Assembly: GCF_012163135.1 (NCBI RefSeq)
Contig: NZ_JAAVUP010000015.1
Coordinates: 1-58,468 of the forward strand
Direction: 5' to 3'
Length of the DNA stretch: 58,468 nt
Origin: Neoroseomonas oryzicola
GTDB lineage: Bacteria > Pseudomonadota > Alphaproteobacteria > Acetobacterales > Acetobacteraceae
Both the position numbers and the translations under genes were made by a program. Shown in pieces: positions 9,584 to 18,491 of the stretch. A model generated the notes under the pieces. That model saw nothing but the letters and a program-made list of their open reading frames with translations, was not told the DNA's origin and made no database searches. Position 1 is the first letter of the stretch; every line of letters starts with the position of its first letter.

Positions 9584-10702
9584 TCAGGCGGCCGCGGCGG
9601 GGGCCGGGGCGGTGCGCTTCTCCCGCGCATGCCGCAGCAGGGCGATGCCGCGATAGAGGCCGTGGACCATCTTCGAATAGGGCATCACCAGGAAGAAGGC
9701 GAAGACCAGGCCGAGATGGATGGCGAGCATCGCCCCCATCGCCCCGGTGTGCCGCACCGCGAGCAGCAGCAGCCCGGTCGCCGCGATCAGGAAGAGCAGC
9801 GCGAGGATGGCGAACTCGCCCCCCGCGAGCTTCTTCGCCACCGGCCCGGGATCGGTGATCACCTTCACATGCGCGAGGCCCGCCGCGCCGATCATCATCA
9901 GCACCCCGCCCCAGAAGCCGAGTTGCACCGGCAGGGAGAGGAAGGCGTGCGGTGACTTCCACCCCAGGATGTAGTGGTACAGCGTGCCCGTGCAGGTCGC
10001 GGCGAAGCAGAGCATGAAGCCGCCGAACAGCGCCTGGTGCAGCCAGCGCCGGCGCGTCGAGAAGCCCTCGTCGAGGTCGTTGCAGCCATGCCCGCCGCCG
10101 CCGAGGTTGCGCATGGTGACGATGTCGACCGCCGCCTCGGTCGCCGGGCCGGGGTCGAAGCCGCCCTGCGGACTGCCGGTGGAGCGGCAGTAGTTCCGCG
10201 CGCCCATCGCCATGGCGAGGATCGCGTAGCCGAAGGTGACGACGCCGAGCGTGATCATCAGCCAGTGCGGGATGACGCGGAAGAAGGCGCCGACGCCGCG
10301 CTGCGCCGACCACAGCACCGCCGGGTCCTGCAGCGCGACCACCAGGATCAGCGCCAGCGCGACGCCGAGGGCGGCGAGCAGCGAGACGACGGTGCCGCTG
10401 CGCTCGAACAGCCGTCCCATCGGCGCCGGCCAGGCGTTCTTCGCGTAGGATTCCTGGCGCAGCTCCGCGAAGGTCGCGGGGATGTTGATGCCGAAGGCGT
10501 GCGGCGGCGCGTATTGGCAGGCGTGGTAGCAGCCCTTGCAGCCATGGCAGAGATTGGCGAGGTGCGTGAGGTCCCCCTCGGTGAAGGACCGGCGCATCGT
10601 CATGGCGGGGAAGACGGCGCAATAGCCTTCGCAATAGCGGCAGGCGTTGCAGATCTCCATCTGCCGCCGGGCCTCGGCGACGGTCTCCGACTCAGCGGCC
10701 AT
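9584..10702 (-). CDS. tcuB: Tricarballylate/citrate utilisation protein TcuB
   Basis: This 372-residue membrane protein has two N-terminal iron-sulfur motifs, CNACRYCEGYC and CHGCKGCYHAC, followed by about six hydrophobic segments with several histidines suited to haem ligation. This is the TcuB plan: it passes electrons from reduced FAD of TcuA to the quinone pool. Its gene follows tcuA by 136 bases, the gap being filled by a dispersed repeat. ATG at 10702 (MAAESETV) is preferred; earlier in-frame starts lie in the repeat and add a basic, Ala/Arg-rich tail unlike the family. Confidence 0.88.
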   Translation of the reverse strand: MAAESETVAEARRQMEICNACRYCEGYCAVFPAMTMRRSFTEGDLTHLANLCHGCKGCYHACQYAPPHAFGINIPATFAELRQESYAKNAWPAPMGRLFERSGTVVSLLAALGVALALILVVALQDPAVLWSAQRGVGAFFRVIPHWLMITLGVVTFGYAILAMAMGARNYCRSTGSPQGGFDPGPATEAAVDIVTMRNLGGGGHGCNDLDEGFSTRRRWLHQALFGGFMLCFAATCTGTLYHYILGWKSPHAFLSLPVQLGFWGGVLMMIGAAGLAHVKVITDPGPVAKKLAGGEFAILALLFLIAATGLLLLAVRHTGAMGAMLAIHLGLVFAFFLVMPYSKMVHGLYRGIALLRHAREKRTAPAPAAAA

Positions 10703-10728
10703 GACGGCTCTCCAATGCAACATGCGGC

Positions 10729-10826
10729 ATGGGCCGCAGGCCCGTGCCGAGGCCGCGAACGCGGCCCGCGGCCGATGCCGCGAAGCCAAGGGCCGCGGAG
10801 GCGGCCCGCCCGGCGTCTGAGGGCAT
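10729..10826 (+). repeat. Dispersed GC-rich repeat, family A, copy 1
   Basis: This element fills the gap between tcuA and tcuB. Its last 23 bases (about 10801-10823) are identical to the complement of 21933-21955, and its preceding 20 bases match 22002-22024 with one difference. Its 3' half also resembles the ends of the 18356-18619 tandem units. No function is established. Confidence 0.6.
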
Positions 10827-10838
10827 GGCCATGACTCC

Positions 10839-12236
10839 TCAGTTCCTCACCAGTTTGGCGGCCTGCTCGCCCGCGATGCGGCCGAAGACGGTGCCGATCG
10901 CCATGCCGAAGCCGGCGAGGTAGCCCTGACCGAGGATATTGCCGGACATGATCTCGCCCGAGGCGAACATGTTCGCCGACGGCTTGCCGTCGGCCATCAT
11001 CACGCGGGCCTGCTCGTTCACCTTCACGCTGAGGAAGGTGAAGGTGATGCCGGGGCGCAGCGGGTGGCAGTAGTAGGGCGGGGTGTCGATGCGCCGGGCC
11101 CAGTGGGACTTCGGCGGCGCCAGGCCCTCGGTGCGGCAGTCGTCGAGCGACTGCGCCTTGAAGGTGCCGGGCTGCACGGCGGCGTTGTAGTCGGCGACCA
11201 CCTTCTCGAGCTTCGCCGCGTCCAGGCCGATCATGCCGGCGAGCTCGGCGATGCTGTCCGCCTTGTAGGGCGCGAAGACCGGCGGCAGGTAGTTCATCTG
11301 CGCCTTGGAATCGTTGATCGCGAAGGCGACCTGGCCGGGCTGCTGGGCGATCAGCCGGCCCCAGATGGCGTAGCGCTTCGGCCAGACATCCTCGCCCTCG
11401 TCGTAGAAGCGCTCGACGTCGCGGTTCACCACGATGGAGAAGGGCACGCAGTCGAGGCGCATGGCGAGGCCGCCATCCTCCATCGGCGCGCGCGCGTCGT
11501 TGGCGACGGCGTGGAACTGCGTGGGGTCGCCGACCTCCTGCACGCCCTGCGCGAGCAGGTCCTTCAGGATCCGCCCCTGCGCATAGGGCGTGCCGCGGAT
11601 CTGGAAGTTGTCCGCCGCATCGCCCCAGTATTTCCGCAGCCATTCGCGGTTGGCCTGGAAGCCGCCCGCCGAGGCGACGAAGGCCTTGAACTTGATGGTC
11701 GCGGGGAAGCCGCGGTGGGAGACGATCGCCTCCGTGGCGAAGCCGTCCTTCACCTCGATGTGCTGCACCTCGGTGTCGTAGAGGATCACGATGCCGAGCG
11801 CTTCCGCCGTGCGGTAGAGCGCATTCACCAGCGCCTTGCCGCCGCCCAGGAAGAAGGCGTTGGTCCGCGACAGGGACAGCGTGCCGGACAGCGAGGGCTG
11901 GAAGACCACGCCGCAGGATTCGAGGAATTTCGGCGCCTGCTCGCTGGCGCGGATGCACATGCGCGCGAGCGGTTCGTCGGTCTTGCCCGCCGTGACGCGG
12001 CGCAAATCGTCCCAGTATTCCTCCTCGAGGTAGGAGTCCGTCAGCACGCCCGTGGGGCCGTGGTGCAGAGCCCGCACGTTGCGGGTGTGGCGGGAATTGC
12101 CGCCGCGCATCGACTTCGGCGCGTGCTCGGCCAGCACCACGGTCGCGCCGGCGCGGCGCGCGGTGATGGCGGCGCAGAGCGCGGCATTGCCGCCGCCCGC
12201 GATCAGCACGTCGAAGGTCTGCGTCAGGTCCGCCAT
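10839..12236 (-). CDS. tcuA: FAD-dependent tricarballylate dehydrogenase TcuA
   Basis: The 465-residue flavoprotein begins with the dinucleotide-binding motif VLIAGGGNAALCAAITARRA and follows the fumarate reductase/succinate dehydrogenase flavoprotein fold to a C-terminal FAD segment SGEIMSGNILGQGYLAGFG. It closely follows TcuA, which oxidises tricarballylate to cis-aconitate; 3-carboxy-muconate-type or other tricarboxylates are alternatives. tcuB follows on the same strand, and a GntR regulator is divergent, matching the tcuRABC layout except that no TcuC permease is adjacent. No signal peptide, so it acts in the cytoplasm. Confidence 0.9.
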   Translation of the reverse strand: MADLTQTFDVLIAGGGNAALCAAITARRAGATVVLAEHAPKSMRGGNSRHTRNVRALHHGPTGVLTDSYLEEEYWDDLRRVTAGKTDEPLARMCIRASEQAPKFLESCGVVFQPSLSGTLSLSRTNAFFLGGGKALVNALYRTAEALGIVILYDTEVQHIEVKDGFATEAIVSHRGFPATIKFKAFVASAGGFQANREWLRKYWGDAADNFQIRGTPYAQGRILKDLLAQGVQEVGDPTQFHAVANDARAPMEDGGLAMRLDCVPFSIVVNRDVERFYDEGEDVWPKRYAIWGRLIAQQPGQVAFAINDSKAQMNYLPPVFAPYKADSIAELAGMIGLDAAKLEKVVADYNAAVQPGTFKAQSLDDCRTEGLAPPKSHWARRIDTPPYYCHPLRPGITFTFLSVKVNEQARVMMADGKPSANMFASGEIMSGNILGQGYLAGFGMAIGTVFGRIAGEQAAKLVRN

Positions 12237-12264
12237 GGCGCGTCCTGCTCCTCGTGTTCGCTGC

Positions 12265-12284
12265 TATGTATACAGTTGTATCCA
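12265..12284. promoter_or_regulatory. GntR-type operator in the tcuA/GntR control region
   Basis: The 79-base divergent gap contains ATGTATACA followed by GTTGTATCC, both variants of the TGTATACA-like half-sites recognised by FCD-type GntR repressors. TGTATACA (12267-12274) is a perfect 8-base palindrome in an otherwise GC-rich gap. It likely binds the regulator encoded at 12316. Confidence 0.55.
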
Positions 12285-12315
12285 AAGCTGTCCAGAGGGT
12301 GCTAGGCTGCCCCCC

Positions 12316-12999
12316 ATGGACGGCACCAACCCTTCCCGCGACCTTGGCGAAAGCGCCTATGCGCGCATCCGCGCGGCGATCCGCGAGGGCAGCCTCGCAC
12401 CCGGGGAACGGCTGACGGAAACCGACCTCGCCGCGCGCTTCGGCGTCTCCCGCACGCCGGTGCGCCAGGCGATCGCGCGGCTCGAGGCCGAGGGGCTGCT
12501 GACGCATGAATCGCGCCGCGGCCTCACGGTGACGCGCCCGGACCACCAGCAGGTCGTGGAACTGTACGTGATGCGGGAGGTGCTGGAGGGTGCCGCCGCG
12601 CGCCTCGCCGCCCAGCATGCGAGCGAGACCGAGATCGCCGCCATGGCCGAGATCGTCGCTCAGGAACCCGCGGCCTATGGCGACGCCCGCGCGCTGGCCG
12701 AGGTGAACCAGCGGCTGCACGGGCTGCTCTACCTCGCCGCGCACAACCGCTACCTGCTGCGCAGCCTCGAGCAACTCGCGGCCACCATGGCGTTGCTGCC
12801 GACGCTGCTGACGCGCGGCGGCCGGGCCGAGCAGGCCCATGCCGAGCACCGCGCGATCATCGAGGCGATCGTCGCGCGCGACGGCGACGCCGCGGAGGCC
12901 GCCGCGCGCGCCCATGCCCGCGCCGCGCAGAAGCATCGCCTGGCCTGGATGGTGCGGACGCTCGGCGTGCCTTTGGCGGTGCCGGGCGGCGATGCCTAG
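12316..12999 (+). CDS. GntR-family transcriptional regulator (FCD subfamily)
   Basis: The 227-residue protein has an N-terminal winged helix-turn-helix (about residues 15-75, with RFGVSRTPVRQAIARLE) and an all-helical FCD effector domain (about 85-215) with the metal-ligand-type residues in EVNQRLHGLLYLAAHN and EHRAIIEAI. It is divergent from tcuAB and probably represses it until a tricarboxylate binds, as TcuR-type regulators do. ATG at 12316 follows the AT-rich operator; the earlier in-frame ATG at 12052 lies inside tcuA. Its stop shares a CTAG palindrome with the convergent HxlR gene. Confidence 0.88.
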   Translation: MDGTNPSRDLGESAYARIRAAIREGSLAPGERLTETDLAARFGVSRTPVRQAIARLEAEGLLTHESRRGLTVTRPDHQQVVELYVMREVLEGAAARLAAQHASETEIAAMAEIVAQEPAAYGDARALAEVNQRLHGLLYLAAHNRYLLRSLEQLAATMALLPTLLTRGGRAEQAHAEHRAIIEAIVARDGDAAEAAARAHARAAQKHRLAWMVRTLGVPLAVPGGDA

Positions 13000-13691
13000 G
13001 CCAGCGCCCGCTTCGGTTCCGCCGCGAAGGGGCTGAGCCCGAGCCAAGCCTGCATGCTGCGGGCCATGTCGCGGTCGCCGTCGAGCTCGATCCGGTCGCG
13101 CTCCTTCTCGATGGTGGTCACGCCCATCCAGATCGCGGTCATGGTCCGGAGGTCGGTCCGCACGTGCAGGTCGATCTCGAATCCCGGATGGGACCAGCAG
13201 AGATCCACCTCGCCATCGGGCTCGACCACCAGCCACCACAGGCGCTTCGAGGCCGGAAGGCCGCCGTAGAGGAACTCGATGACCACCCGCCGCTTCGGCA
13301 GGGGCGCCGGATTGAGGTTCCGGCGCATGTCCCACATCAGCAGGGAGGGATCGAGGTTCTCGAGCGACAGCCGCGCCTCCACCCATTTCTGGCCCCAGAA
13401 GCCCAGGGCCTCGACGACCTGGCGGCAATCCTGGCCCGCGGCGGTCAGGCGGTATTCGTGAATGCCGCGCTCGGTACGGGATTCGCGACGCTCGATGATG
13501 CCCGCGCGTTCGAGTTCCTTGAGCCGCTGGGACAGCAGGGTGGGCGACATCTTGGGCACGCCGCGGCGCAGGTCGTTGAAGCGCGTGGATCCGGCAACGA
13601 GTTCGCGCATCAGCACCAGCGTCCACCGGGTGCACAGGATCTCGGCCGCCATGGCGACCGGGCAGAACTGCTTGTAGCCGGGCGTGCCCAT
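12996..13691 (-). CDS. HxlR-family winged-helix regulator with C-terminal SCP2-like domain
   Basis: This 231-residue protein has an HxlR-type DNA-binding domain in residues 1-105: CPVAMAAEILCTRWTLVLMREL, the recognition region MSPTLLSQRLKELERAGII, and the wing GIHEYRLTAAGQ. Residues about 120-225 resemble a sterol-carrier-like ligand domain, seen in longer HxlR proteins. The cysteines near the N terminus (C10 and C20) could sense oxidants or electrophiles. It is divergent from a DUF1330 gene, a likely target. Its stop overlaps the GntR stop by 4 bases. Confidence 0.85.
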   Translation of the reverse strand: MGTPGYKQFCPVAMAAEILCTRWTLVLMRELVAGSTRFNDLRRGVPKMSPTLLSQRLKELERAGIIERRESRTERGIHEYRLTAAGQDCRQVVEALGFWGQKWVEARLSLENLDPSLLMWDMRRNLNPAPLPKRRVVIEFLYGGLPASKRLWWLVVEPDGEVDLCWSHPGFEIDLHVRTDLRTMTAIWMGVTTIEKERDRIELDGDRDMARSMQAWLGLSPFAAEPKRALA

Positions 13692-13848
13692 CCACTGCTC
13701 CTCCCGTCCTCGTGAGGGCCAGCCTGCGCCCGGCGGGGCGGCCGGGGCCAGTCCAGAATATGGATCGGCCGGTACAGTCCCTGCACTGGAGGGTCCCGCC
13801 CCTGCCGGTGTCCGATAGATCCGCCGGGATCAACCAGGAGCACCGACC

Positions 13849-14175
13849 ATGACCGTCTTCGTGATCGCCGACATCCAGGTAACCGACGGCGCCTGGGTGC
13901 CGGCCTATGCGGCAAACGTCCACGACATCGTCCACCGGCATGGGGGCCGCTACCTCGCGCGCAGCGGCAATGTGCAGGTGCTCGAAGGTAGCCCGCCCGA
14001 GACGACCCTCATCGCGCTGCTGCAGTTTCCCTCGGCCGAGGCCGTCGCGGCCTTCGCCGCCGACCCCGACTACGCGCCCCACGGCGCCGCGCGCCAGGCG
14101 GGCAGCATCAGCCGCTTCACCATGATCGACGACACCGACCTCGCCGGCACGATCGACTACCTCCGCAAGGGATGA
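13849..14175 (+). CDS. DUF1330 (ferredoxin-like dimeric alpha-beta barrel) protein
   Basis: The 108-residue protein is a DUF1330 member, with characteristic RHGGRYLARSGNVQVLEG and the C-terminal GSISRFTMIDDTD. The fold is a dimeric alpha/beta barrel of the kind used by small monooxygenases and isomerases, but no activity is established for this family. It lies divergent from the HxlR regulator and 70 bases before a binding-protein gene on the same strand. Cytoplasmic, no signal peptide. Confidence 0.8.
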   Translation: MTVFVIADIQVTDGAWVPAYAANVHDIVHRHGGRYLARSGNVQVLEGSPPETTLIALLQFPSAEAVAAFAADPDYAPHGAARQAGSISRFTMIDDTDLAGTIDYLRKG

Positions 14176-14245
14176 CGCGGCGCCCGCGTTGACAGGGCCG
14201 CCGGCGTGCCGAAGGCTTCCGGCATCCACCGGAGCGCCATGCCTG

Positions 14246-15820
14246 ATGCCGCGTCTTCGCCTCGCCCTCGTGGCGGCCTGCCTTCTGTTCGACGCGGCCC
14301 TGGCGCGGGCGCAGACCCTGACCATGGCGGTCGAGGCGCCCTTCGGCCTCGACCCGCACTACCTCTTCGCCGGGCCGAACATGGCCGCGGCGCGCAACGT
14401 CTATGACAGCCTGATCAACCGCGACGCCGAGAGCCGCTTCGTGCCCGGCATCGTCGAATCCTGGGAAGCGACCGGCCCCCAGACCTGGGAACTGCGCCTG
14501 CGCCGCGGCGTCACCTTCCACGACGGCAGCCCCTTCACGGCGGACGACGTCGCCTTCTCGATCGCGCGCGTGCCGAACGTGCCGAACAATCCGGGGCCCT
14601 ATACCTCGAACCTGCGGACGATCTCCCGTGTCGAGGTGGTCGACCCGCACACCGTCCGGCTGCACACGGACCAGCCGAACCCGGTGCTGCCGGGGCAGTT
14701 GACCAACATCTTCGTCGTGTCGAAGCGCGTGGCGGAAGGTGCCTCGACCTCGGACTTCAACAGCGGGCGCGCGGCGATCGGCACCGGCCCCTTCCGCGTG
14801 GAGCAGGTGCGCGGCCAGGAAGGGATGAGCATCGCGCGCAACCCGACCTATTGGGGCGAGGCGCCGGCCTATGCGCGCGTCGAGATCCGCGTGATCGGCA
14901 ACGACGCCTCGCGCCTTGCCGCGCTGCTGAGCGGCGATGTCGACCTCATCGAGAGCGTGCCGCCCGCCGATGTCGAGCGGCTGCAGCGCGATGCGCGCGT
15001 GTCGGTGTTCCGGCGCAATTCCGACCGCATCATGTACCTGCTGCCGAACCTGCGGCTCGAGCAGTTCCCGCTGCTGACCGATACCGCGGGACAGCCGCTG
15101 GCGCGCAACCCGTTGCGCGACGTGCGGGTGCGCCGCGCGCTGTCGCTCGCGATCGACCGCCAGGCGCTCGCCGCCCGCGCCCTGGACGGCCAGGCGGTGC
15201 CGACGGTGCAGATGGTGCCCGAGCAGTTCGGCGGCTTCGACCCCGGCATCGCCATCCCCGCCGCCGATCCTGCCCGCGCCCGGGCGCTGCTGGCGGAAGC
15301 GGGGTATCCCAACGGCTTCGGCCTGACTCTGGGCTGCCCGAACAACCGCTTCGTCAACGATGCCCGCGTCTGCCAGGCGGCGGGGCAGATGCTGACCCGC
15401 GCCGGCTTCCAGGTGCGGGTCGAGACGCAGCCCTGGAACGTCTTCTCCCCGCGCACGCTGGCGCATCGCAACGACCTGCCGCTGATGCTGTACGGGCTGT
15501 CGCTCTCCTCCTCCCGCGATGCCTCCTACATCCTGTCGACCGCGGTCCATACGCGGGTGCCGGAACAGGCCTTCGGGCAGGGCAACCGCGGCGGGTTCAG
15601 CGATGCGCGGCTGGATGCGATGATCGACGCGGTGATCGGCCGCGCCGATGAGGGGCGGGAAGCGGAACTGCGCCGCGTCGCCGCGGCGGCCGCCGAGGAG
15701 GTGCCCTTCATCCCGCTCTACAACCAGGTGGTGATCGTCGCGGCGAAGCGCGGCGTGACCTACACGCCGCGGATGGATGAACAGATGGTCGCGATCCAGG
15801 CGCGCCCGGCGGGACGCTGA
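14246..15820 (+). CDS. ABC transporter substrate-binding protein, family 5
   Basis: The 524-residue product has a Sec signal peptide (MPRLRLALVAACLLF, cut after ARAQ) and the full family-5 plan, including LRLRRGVTFHDGSPFTADDV and the conserved RNPLRDVRVRRALSLAIDR segment. It is clearly a paralogue of the proteins encoded at 49408 and 51105, sharing the same conserved blocks. No permease genes adjoin it. ATG at 14246 is preferred over the upstream start, which has no signal sequence. Substrate unknown; peptides or related solutes are usual. Confidence 0.88.
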   Translation: MPRLRLALVAACLLFDAALARAQTLTMAVEAPFGLDPHYLFAGPNMAAARNVYDSLINRDAESRFVPGIVESWEATGPQTWELRLRRGVTFHDGSPFTADDVAFSIARVPNVPNNPGPYTSNLRTISRVEVVDPHTVRLHTDQPNPVLPGQLTNIFVVSKRVAEGASTSDFNSGRAAIGTGPFRVEQVRGQEGMSIARNPTYWGEAPAYARVEIRVIGNDASRLAALLSGDVDLIESVPPADVERLQRDARVSVFRRNSDRIMYLLPNLRLEQFPLLTDTAGQPLARNPLRDVRVRRALSLAIDRQALAARALDGQAVPTVQMVPEQFGGFDPGIAIPAADPARARALLAEAGYPNGFGLTLGCPNNRFVNDARVCQAAGQMLTRAGFQVRVETQPWNVFSPRTLAHRNDLPLMLYGLSLSSSRDASYILSTAVHTRVPEQAFGQGNRGGFSDARLDAMIDAVIGRADEGREAELRRVAAAAAEEVPFIPLYNQVVIVAAKRGVTYTPRMDEQMVAIQARPAGR

Positions 15821-15856
15821 GGGAGCGGGCCGGCGCCGTCCGATCCGAAGATTCCC

Positions 15857-17047
15857 TCAGCCCAGTTCCTGCCCGACGATCCCGACCCAGAAGGCGATGC
15901 CATGCGGCATCGCCGCGTCGTTGAAGTCGTAGCGCGGCGTGTGCAGCGCATGGACGCTGCCATCCGGCGCCGTGCCGTTGCCGAGGAAGACCATCGCGCC
16001 CGGCTTGGCGTCGAGCATGAACGAGAAATCCTCCCCGCCCGTGACCGGCACGGCGTCGAGGTCGAGGCTTGCCTCGTCGCCGGTGAAGCGCGCCGCCTCG
16101 GCCATGACATCGGTCTCGCGGCCGTGGTTGACCAGCGGGACCGTGCCCCAGGACAGCGACGTTTCCGCCGTCGCGCCCTGCGTCGCGGCGGCGATGTCCG
16201 CGAGCTCGCGGATGCGGCGTTCCAGCAGCTCCTGCATCGGCTTGTTGAAGGCGCGCATGGTGCCGCCGATCAGCAGTTCCGAGGGCAGGACGTTGAGCGC
16301 GGCGCGCTGGCCCGCGTTGATGTGCCCGACGCTGACGACGATGCTTTCGAGCGGCGGCGCGTTGCGGCTGACGATGGTCTGCAGCGACTGGATGAAGAAG
16401 GCCTGCACCACCGCGAGGTCGTTCGACATGTGCGGCGAATTGCCGCCATGCCCGCCGGCGCCGCGGAAGGTCACCTCCCACCGGCCGGAGGCCGCCATGA
16501 AGGCGCCCTTGCGCATCGCGAAATGGCCGAGCGGCATGCCCGGCATGTTGTGCAGCCCGTAGACCGCGTCGCAGGGAAAGCGCTCGAACAGCCCGTCGGC
16601 GAGCATCGCCTTCGCACCGCCGCGGCCTTCCTCGGCGGGCTGGAAGATGAAGTGGACGGTGCCGGCGAAGTCCGGGTTCTCCGCCAGCACGCGCGCGGCG
16701 CCGAGCAGCATCGTGGTGTGCCCGTCATGCCCGCAGGCATGCATCCGCCCCACATTGGCCGAGGCATAGGGCAGGCCCGTCGTCTCGGTCAGGGCCAGCG
16801 CGTCCATGTCCGCACGAAGGCCGATCGCCCCCTGCCCCGGCCGCTTGCCGCGCAGCGTGCCGACCACGCCGAACCGGCCCACGCCTTCCGTCGTCTCGAT
16901 GCCGAGGGCGCGGAGTTCGCGCGCCACCAGCGCGGCGGTGCGTTCCTCCTCCATGCCCAGTTCGGGATGGGCATGGATGTCGCGGCGGATCGCCACGAGG
17001 TCGGGCAGGTGGCGTTCGATGCGGGCGCGGGTGTCGGTCGGGTCCAA
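15857..17047 (-). CDS. M20-family amidohydrolase (hippurate/IAA-amino-acid hydrolase type)
   Basis: The 396-residue enzyme has the M20D metal-site motifs: GLRADMDAL, HACGHDGHTTMLLG, the Glu pair in QPAEEGRGGA, and the final His region. Family members cleave N-acyl amino acids in the cytoplasm. The open frame extends upstream, but TTG at 17047 is preferred: it has a GGAGG ribosome site 5 bases ahead and begins where homologues begin (LDPTDTRARIERHL). An upstream start would overlap the NIPSNAP gene. It lies 22 bases after that gene and converges on the binding-protein gene. Confidence 0.85.
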   Translation of the reverse strand: MDPTDTRARIERHLPDLVAIRRDIHAHPELGMEEERTAALVARELRALGIETTEGVGRFGVVGTLRGKRPGQGAIGLRADMDALALTETTGLPYASANVGRMHACGHDGHTTMLLGAARVLAENPDFAGTVHFIFQPAEEGRGGAKAMLADGLFERFPCDAVYGLHNMPGMPLGHFAMRKGAFMAASGRWEVTFRGAGGHGGNSPHMSNDLAVVQAFFIQSLQTIVSRNAPPLESIVVSVGHINAGQRAALNVLPSELLIGGTMRAFNKPMQELLERRIRELADIAAATQGATAETSLSWGTVPLVNHGRETDVMAEAARFTGDEASLDLDAVPVTGGEDFSFMLDAKPGAMVFLGNGTAPDGSVHALHTPRYDFNDAAMPHGIAFWVGIVGQELG

Positions 17048-17069
17048 GGTGGCCTCCGGGGCGGTGCGG

Positions 17070-17396
17070 CTATCGGACCGCCGAGAAGGCGGTCGGCTGC
17101 AGGATGGCGTTGACGATGTTCGCGACGATCGGGCCGTCCTTCTCGGATTCGGCACGCTTCGCGATCCATTCGGGATCGGACTGGAAGGCGGCCCACTTGG
17201 CCTCGCGCTCGGCGAGCGATTCCCAGGCCAGCAGGTAGTGCAGGTCCTGGTTCGACTCGCCGATGACAGTCGTCCAGAAGCCCGCCTGGCGGATGCCGTG
17301 CTTCTCCCACAGCTTCAGCGTGGTCGTCTCGAACCGCTTGAGCAGCGCGGGCAGGCGCCCGGGCAGGCAGCGATAGACGCGCAGTTCGTGGATCAT
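17070..17396 (-). CDS. NIPSNAP-family protein
   Basis: This 108-residue protein matches the NIPSNAP domain, with the N-terminal IHELRVYRCLPGRLPALLKRF and YLLAWESLAEREAKWAAF. The fold is a dimeric ferredoxin-like barrel; in bacteria the role is not established, although members often lie in catabolic clusters. It is read 22 bases ahead of the M20 hydrolase gene and is likely co-transcribed. ATG at 17396 gives the family's standard length; the longer open frame is a shadow of the opposite-strand enoyl-CoA hydratase. Confidence 0.82.
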   Translation of the reverse strand: MIHELRVYRCLPGRLPALLKRFETTTLKLWEKHGIRQAGFWTTVIGESNQDLHYLLAWESLAEREAKWAAFQSDPEWIAKRAESEKDGPIVANIVNAILQPTAFSAVR

Positions 17397-17535
17397 GCCG
17401 AAGGTCCTTCCGCGGTTCTTCCTGGACGTGGCCCGAGCATGGAACCAGCCGCCCCCGCGGTCCAGACACCCCCGGCTGACACGCCGGCGCATCCGTCGCA
17501 GTCTGCGCGCCCCTGAACGACCCGAGGAACGCCGC

Positions 17536-18336
17536 ATGGAACTGAAGCAGTACGAGACCCTCGCCCTCGAGACCCCCGAGCCGCACATCCTGGTGGTGCG
17601 GCTGAACCGGCCGCAGGTGTCGAACGCGCTGAACACGCAGATGGGCCGTGACCTCCATGCCGTCTGGTCCAGCCTGATCGCCGAACCCGGCGAGGTCCGC
17701 TGCGTGATCTTCGCCGCGGCGGGCGAGAAGGCCTTCTGCGGCGGTGGCGACCTCAAGGAGCGCAACGGCATGACCGATGCCGCCTGGCGCCACCAGCACG
17801 AGATCTTCGAGCGCGCCTACTGGACGCAGATCGACTGCCCTATCCCGATCATCGCCGCGGTGTCGGGGCATGCCTATGCGGGCGGGCTGGAGATGGTGCT
17901 GGCGTCCGACTTCGCCTACGGCGTCAGCGCGGCGCGCTTCGCGCTGACCGAGGTGACGATCGGCATCATGCCCGGCGCCGGCGGCACCCAGACCCTGCCG
18001 CGCATCGTGGGCGAGCGCCGCGCGAAGGAGATCATCCTGACCGGCCGCCCCTTCACCGCGGAACAGGCCTGCGATTGGGGCATCCTCAACCGCGTGGTCG
18101 AGACGCGCGAGGAATTGTGGGAGGCGGCGATGGAGACCGCGCGCACCATCGCGCGCAACGCGCCGCTGTCGGTCCGCCAGGCCAAGCGGTCGATGCATTA
18201 CGGCCTGCAGATGGACATCCGCACGGCGTTGCGCTTCGAGGTGGAGTGCTACAACCAGCTCGTCGGCACGGAAGATCGGCGCGAGGGCATCGCGTCGTTC
18301 AACGAGAAGCGGAAGCCGGTGTTCAAGGGGCGTTGA
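17536..18336 (+). CDS. Enoyl-CoA hydratase/isomerase (crotonase family)
   Basis: The 266-residue enzyme has the crotonase oxyanion-hole segments AFCGGGDLKER and SGHAYAGGLEMVLASDF, and the catalytic-Glu region LTEVTIGIMPGAGGTQ. Such proteins hydrate trans-2-enoyl-CoAs in beta-oxidation, though branch members do isomerisation or dehalogenation. It is divergent from the NIPSNAP/M20 unit. ATG at 17536 is used because an earlier in-frame start lies in the divergent promoter region. The stop is followed by two tandem repeat units. Confidence 0.9.
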   Translation: MELKQYETLALETPEPHILVVRLNRPQVSNALNTQMGRDLHAVWSSLIAEPGEVRCVIFAAAGEKAFCGGGDLKERNGMTDAAWRHQHEIFERAYWTQIDCPIPIIAAVSGHAYAGGLEMVLASDFAYGVSAARFALTEVTIGIMPGAGGTQTLPRIVGERRAKEIILTGRPFTAEQACDWGILNRVVETREELWEAAMETARTIARNAPLSVRQAKRSMHYGLQMDIRTALRFEVECYNQLVGTEDRREGIASFNEKRKPVFKGR

Positions 18337-18355
18337 GCACCGCGACAGGCGCCAT

Positions 18356-18484
18356 GCGGATCGCGCCCCGGCGCGATCCGGGAGCGCACGGCGCGACCGC
18401 GCCCGGACCATCAGCCGCCATCGGCGTGACCGTGCACGTCGCGCAAGCCAAGCCCGCGGAGGCGGACGCCGGCGCCTGAGGCAG
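18356..18484 (+). repeat. Dispersed GC-rich repeat, family A, tandem unit 1
   Basis: About 129 bases that repeat, with roughly 85-90% identity, at 18492-18619. It opens with a perfect 8-bp hairpin, GGATCGCG (18358-18365) against CGCGATCC (18372-18379), and ends with a segment like the 10729-10826 element. It lies between the convergent enoyl-CoA hydratase and Bug genes. Confidence 0.7.
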
Positions 18485-18491
18485 GAAACAA

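Noticed and set aside
13745..13800. HxlR operator between 13691 and 13849
   Set aside because: Short TCCAG/CTGGA words and a TATGGAT element are present, but spacing is wide and the match is weak.
10600..14325. 1241-codon minus-strand open frame
   Set aside because: Runs across tcuA, two regulators and intergenic DNA in the wrong frame; no domain.
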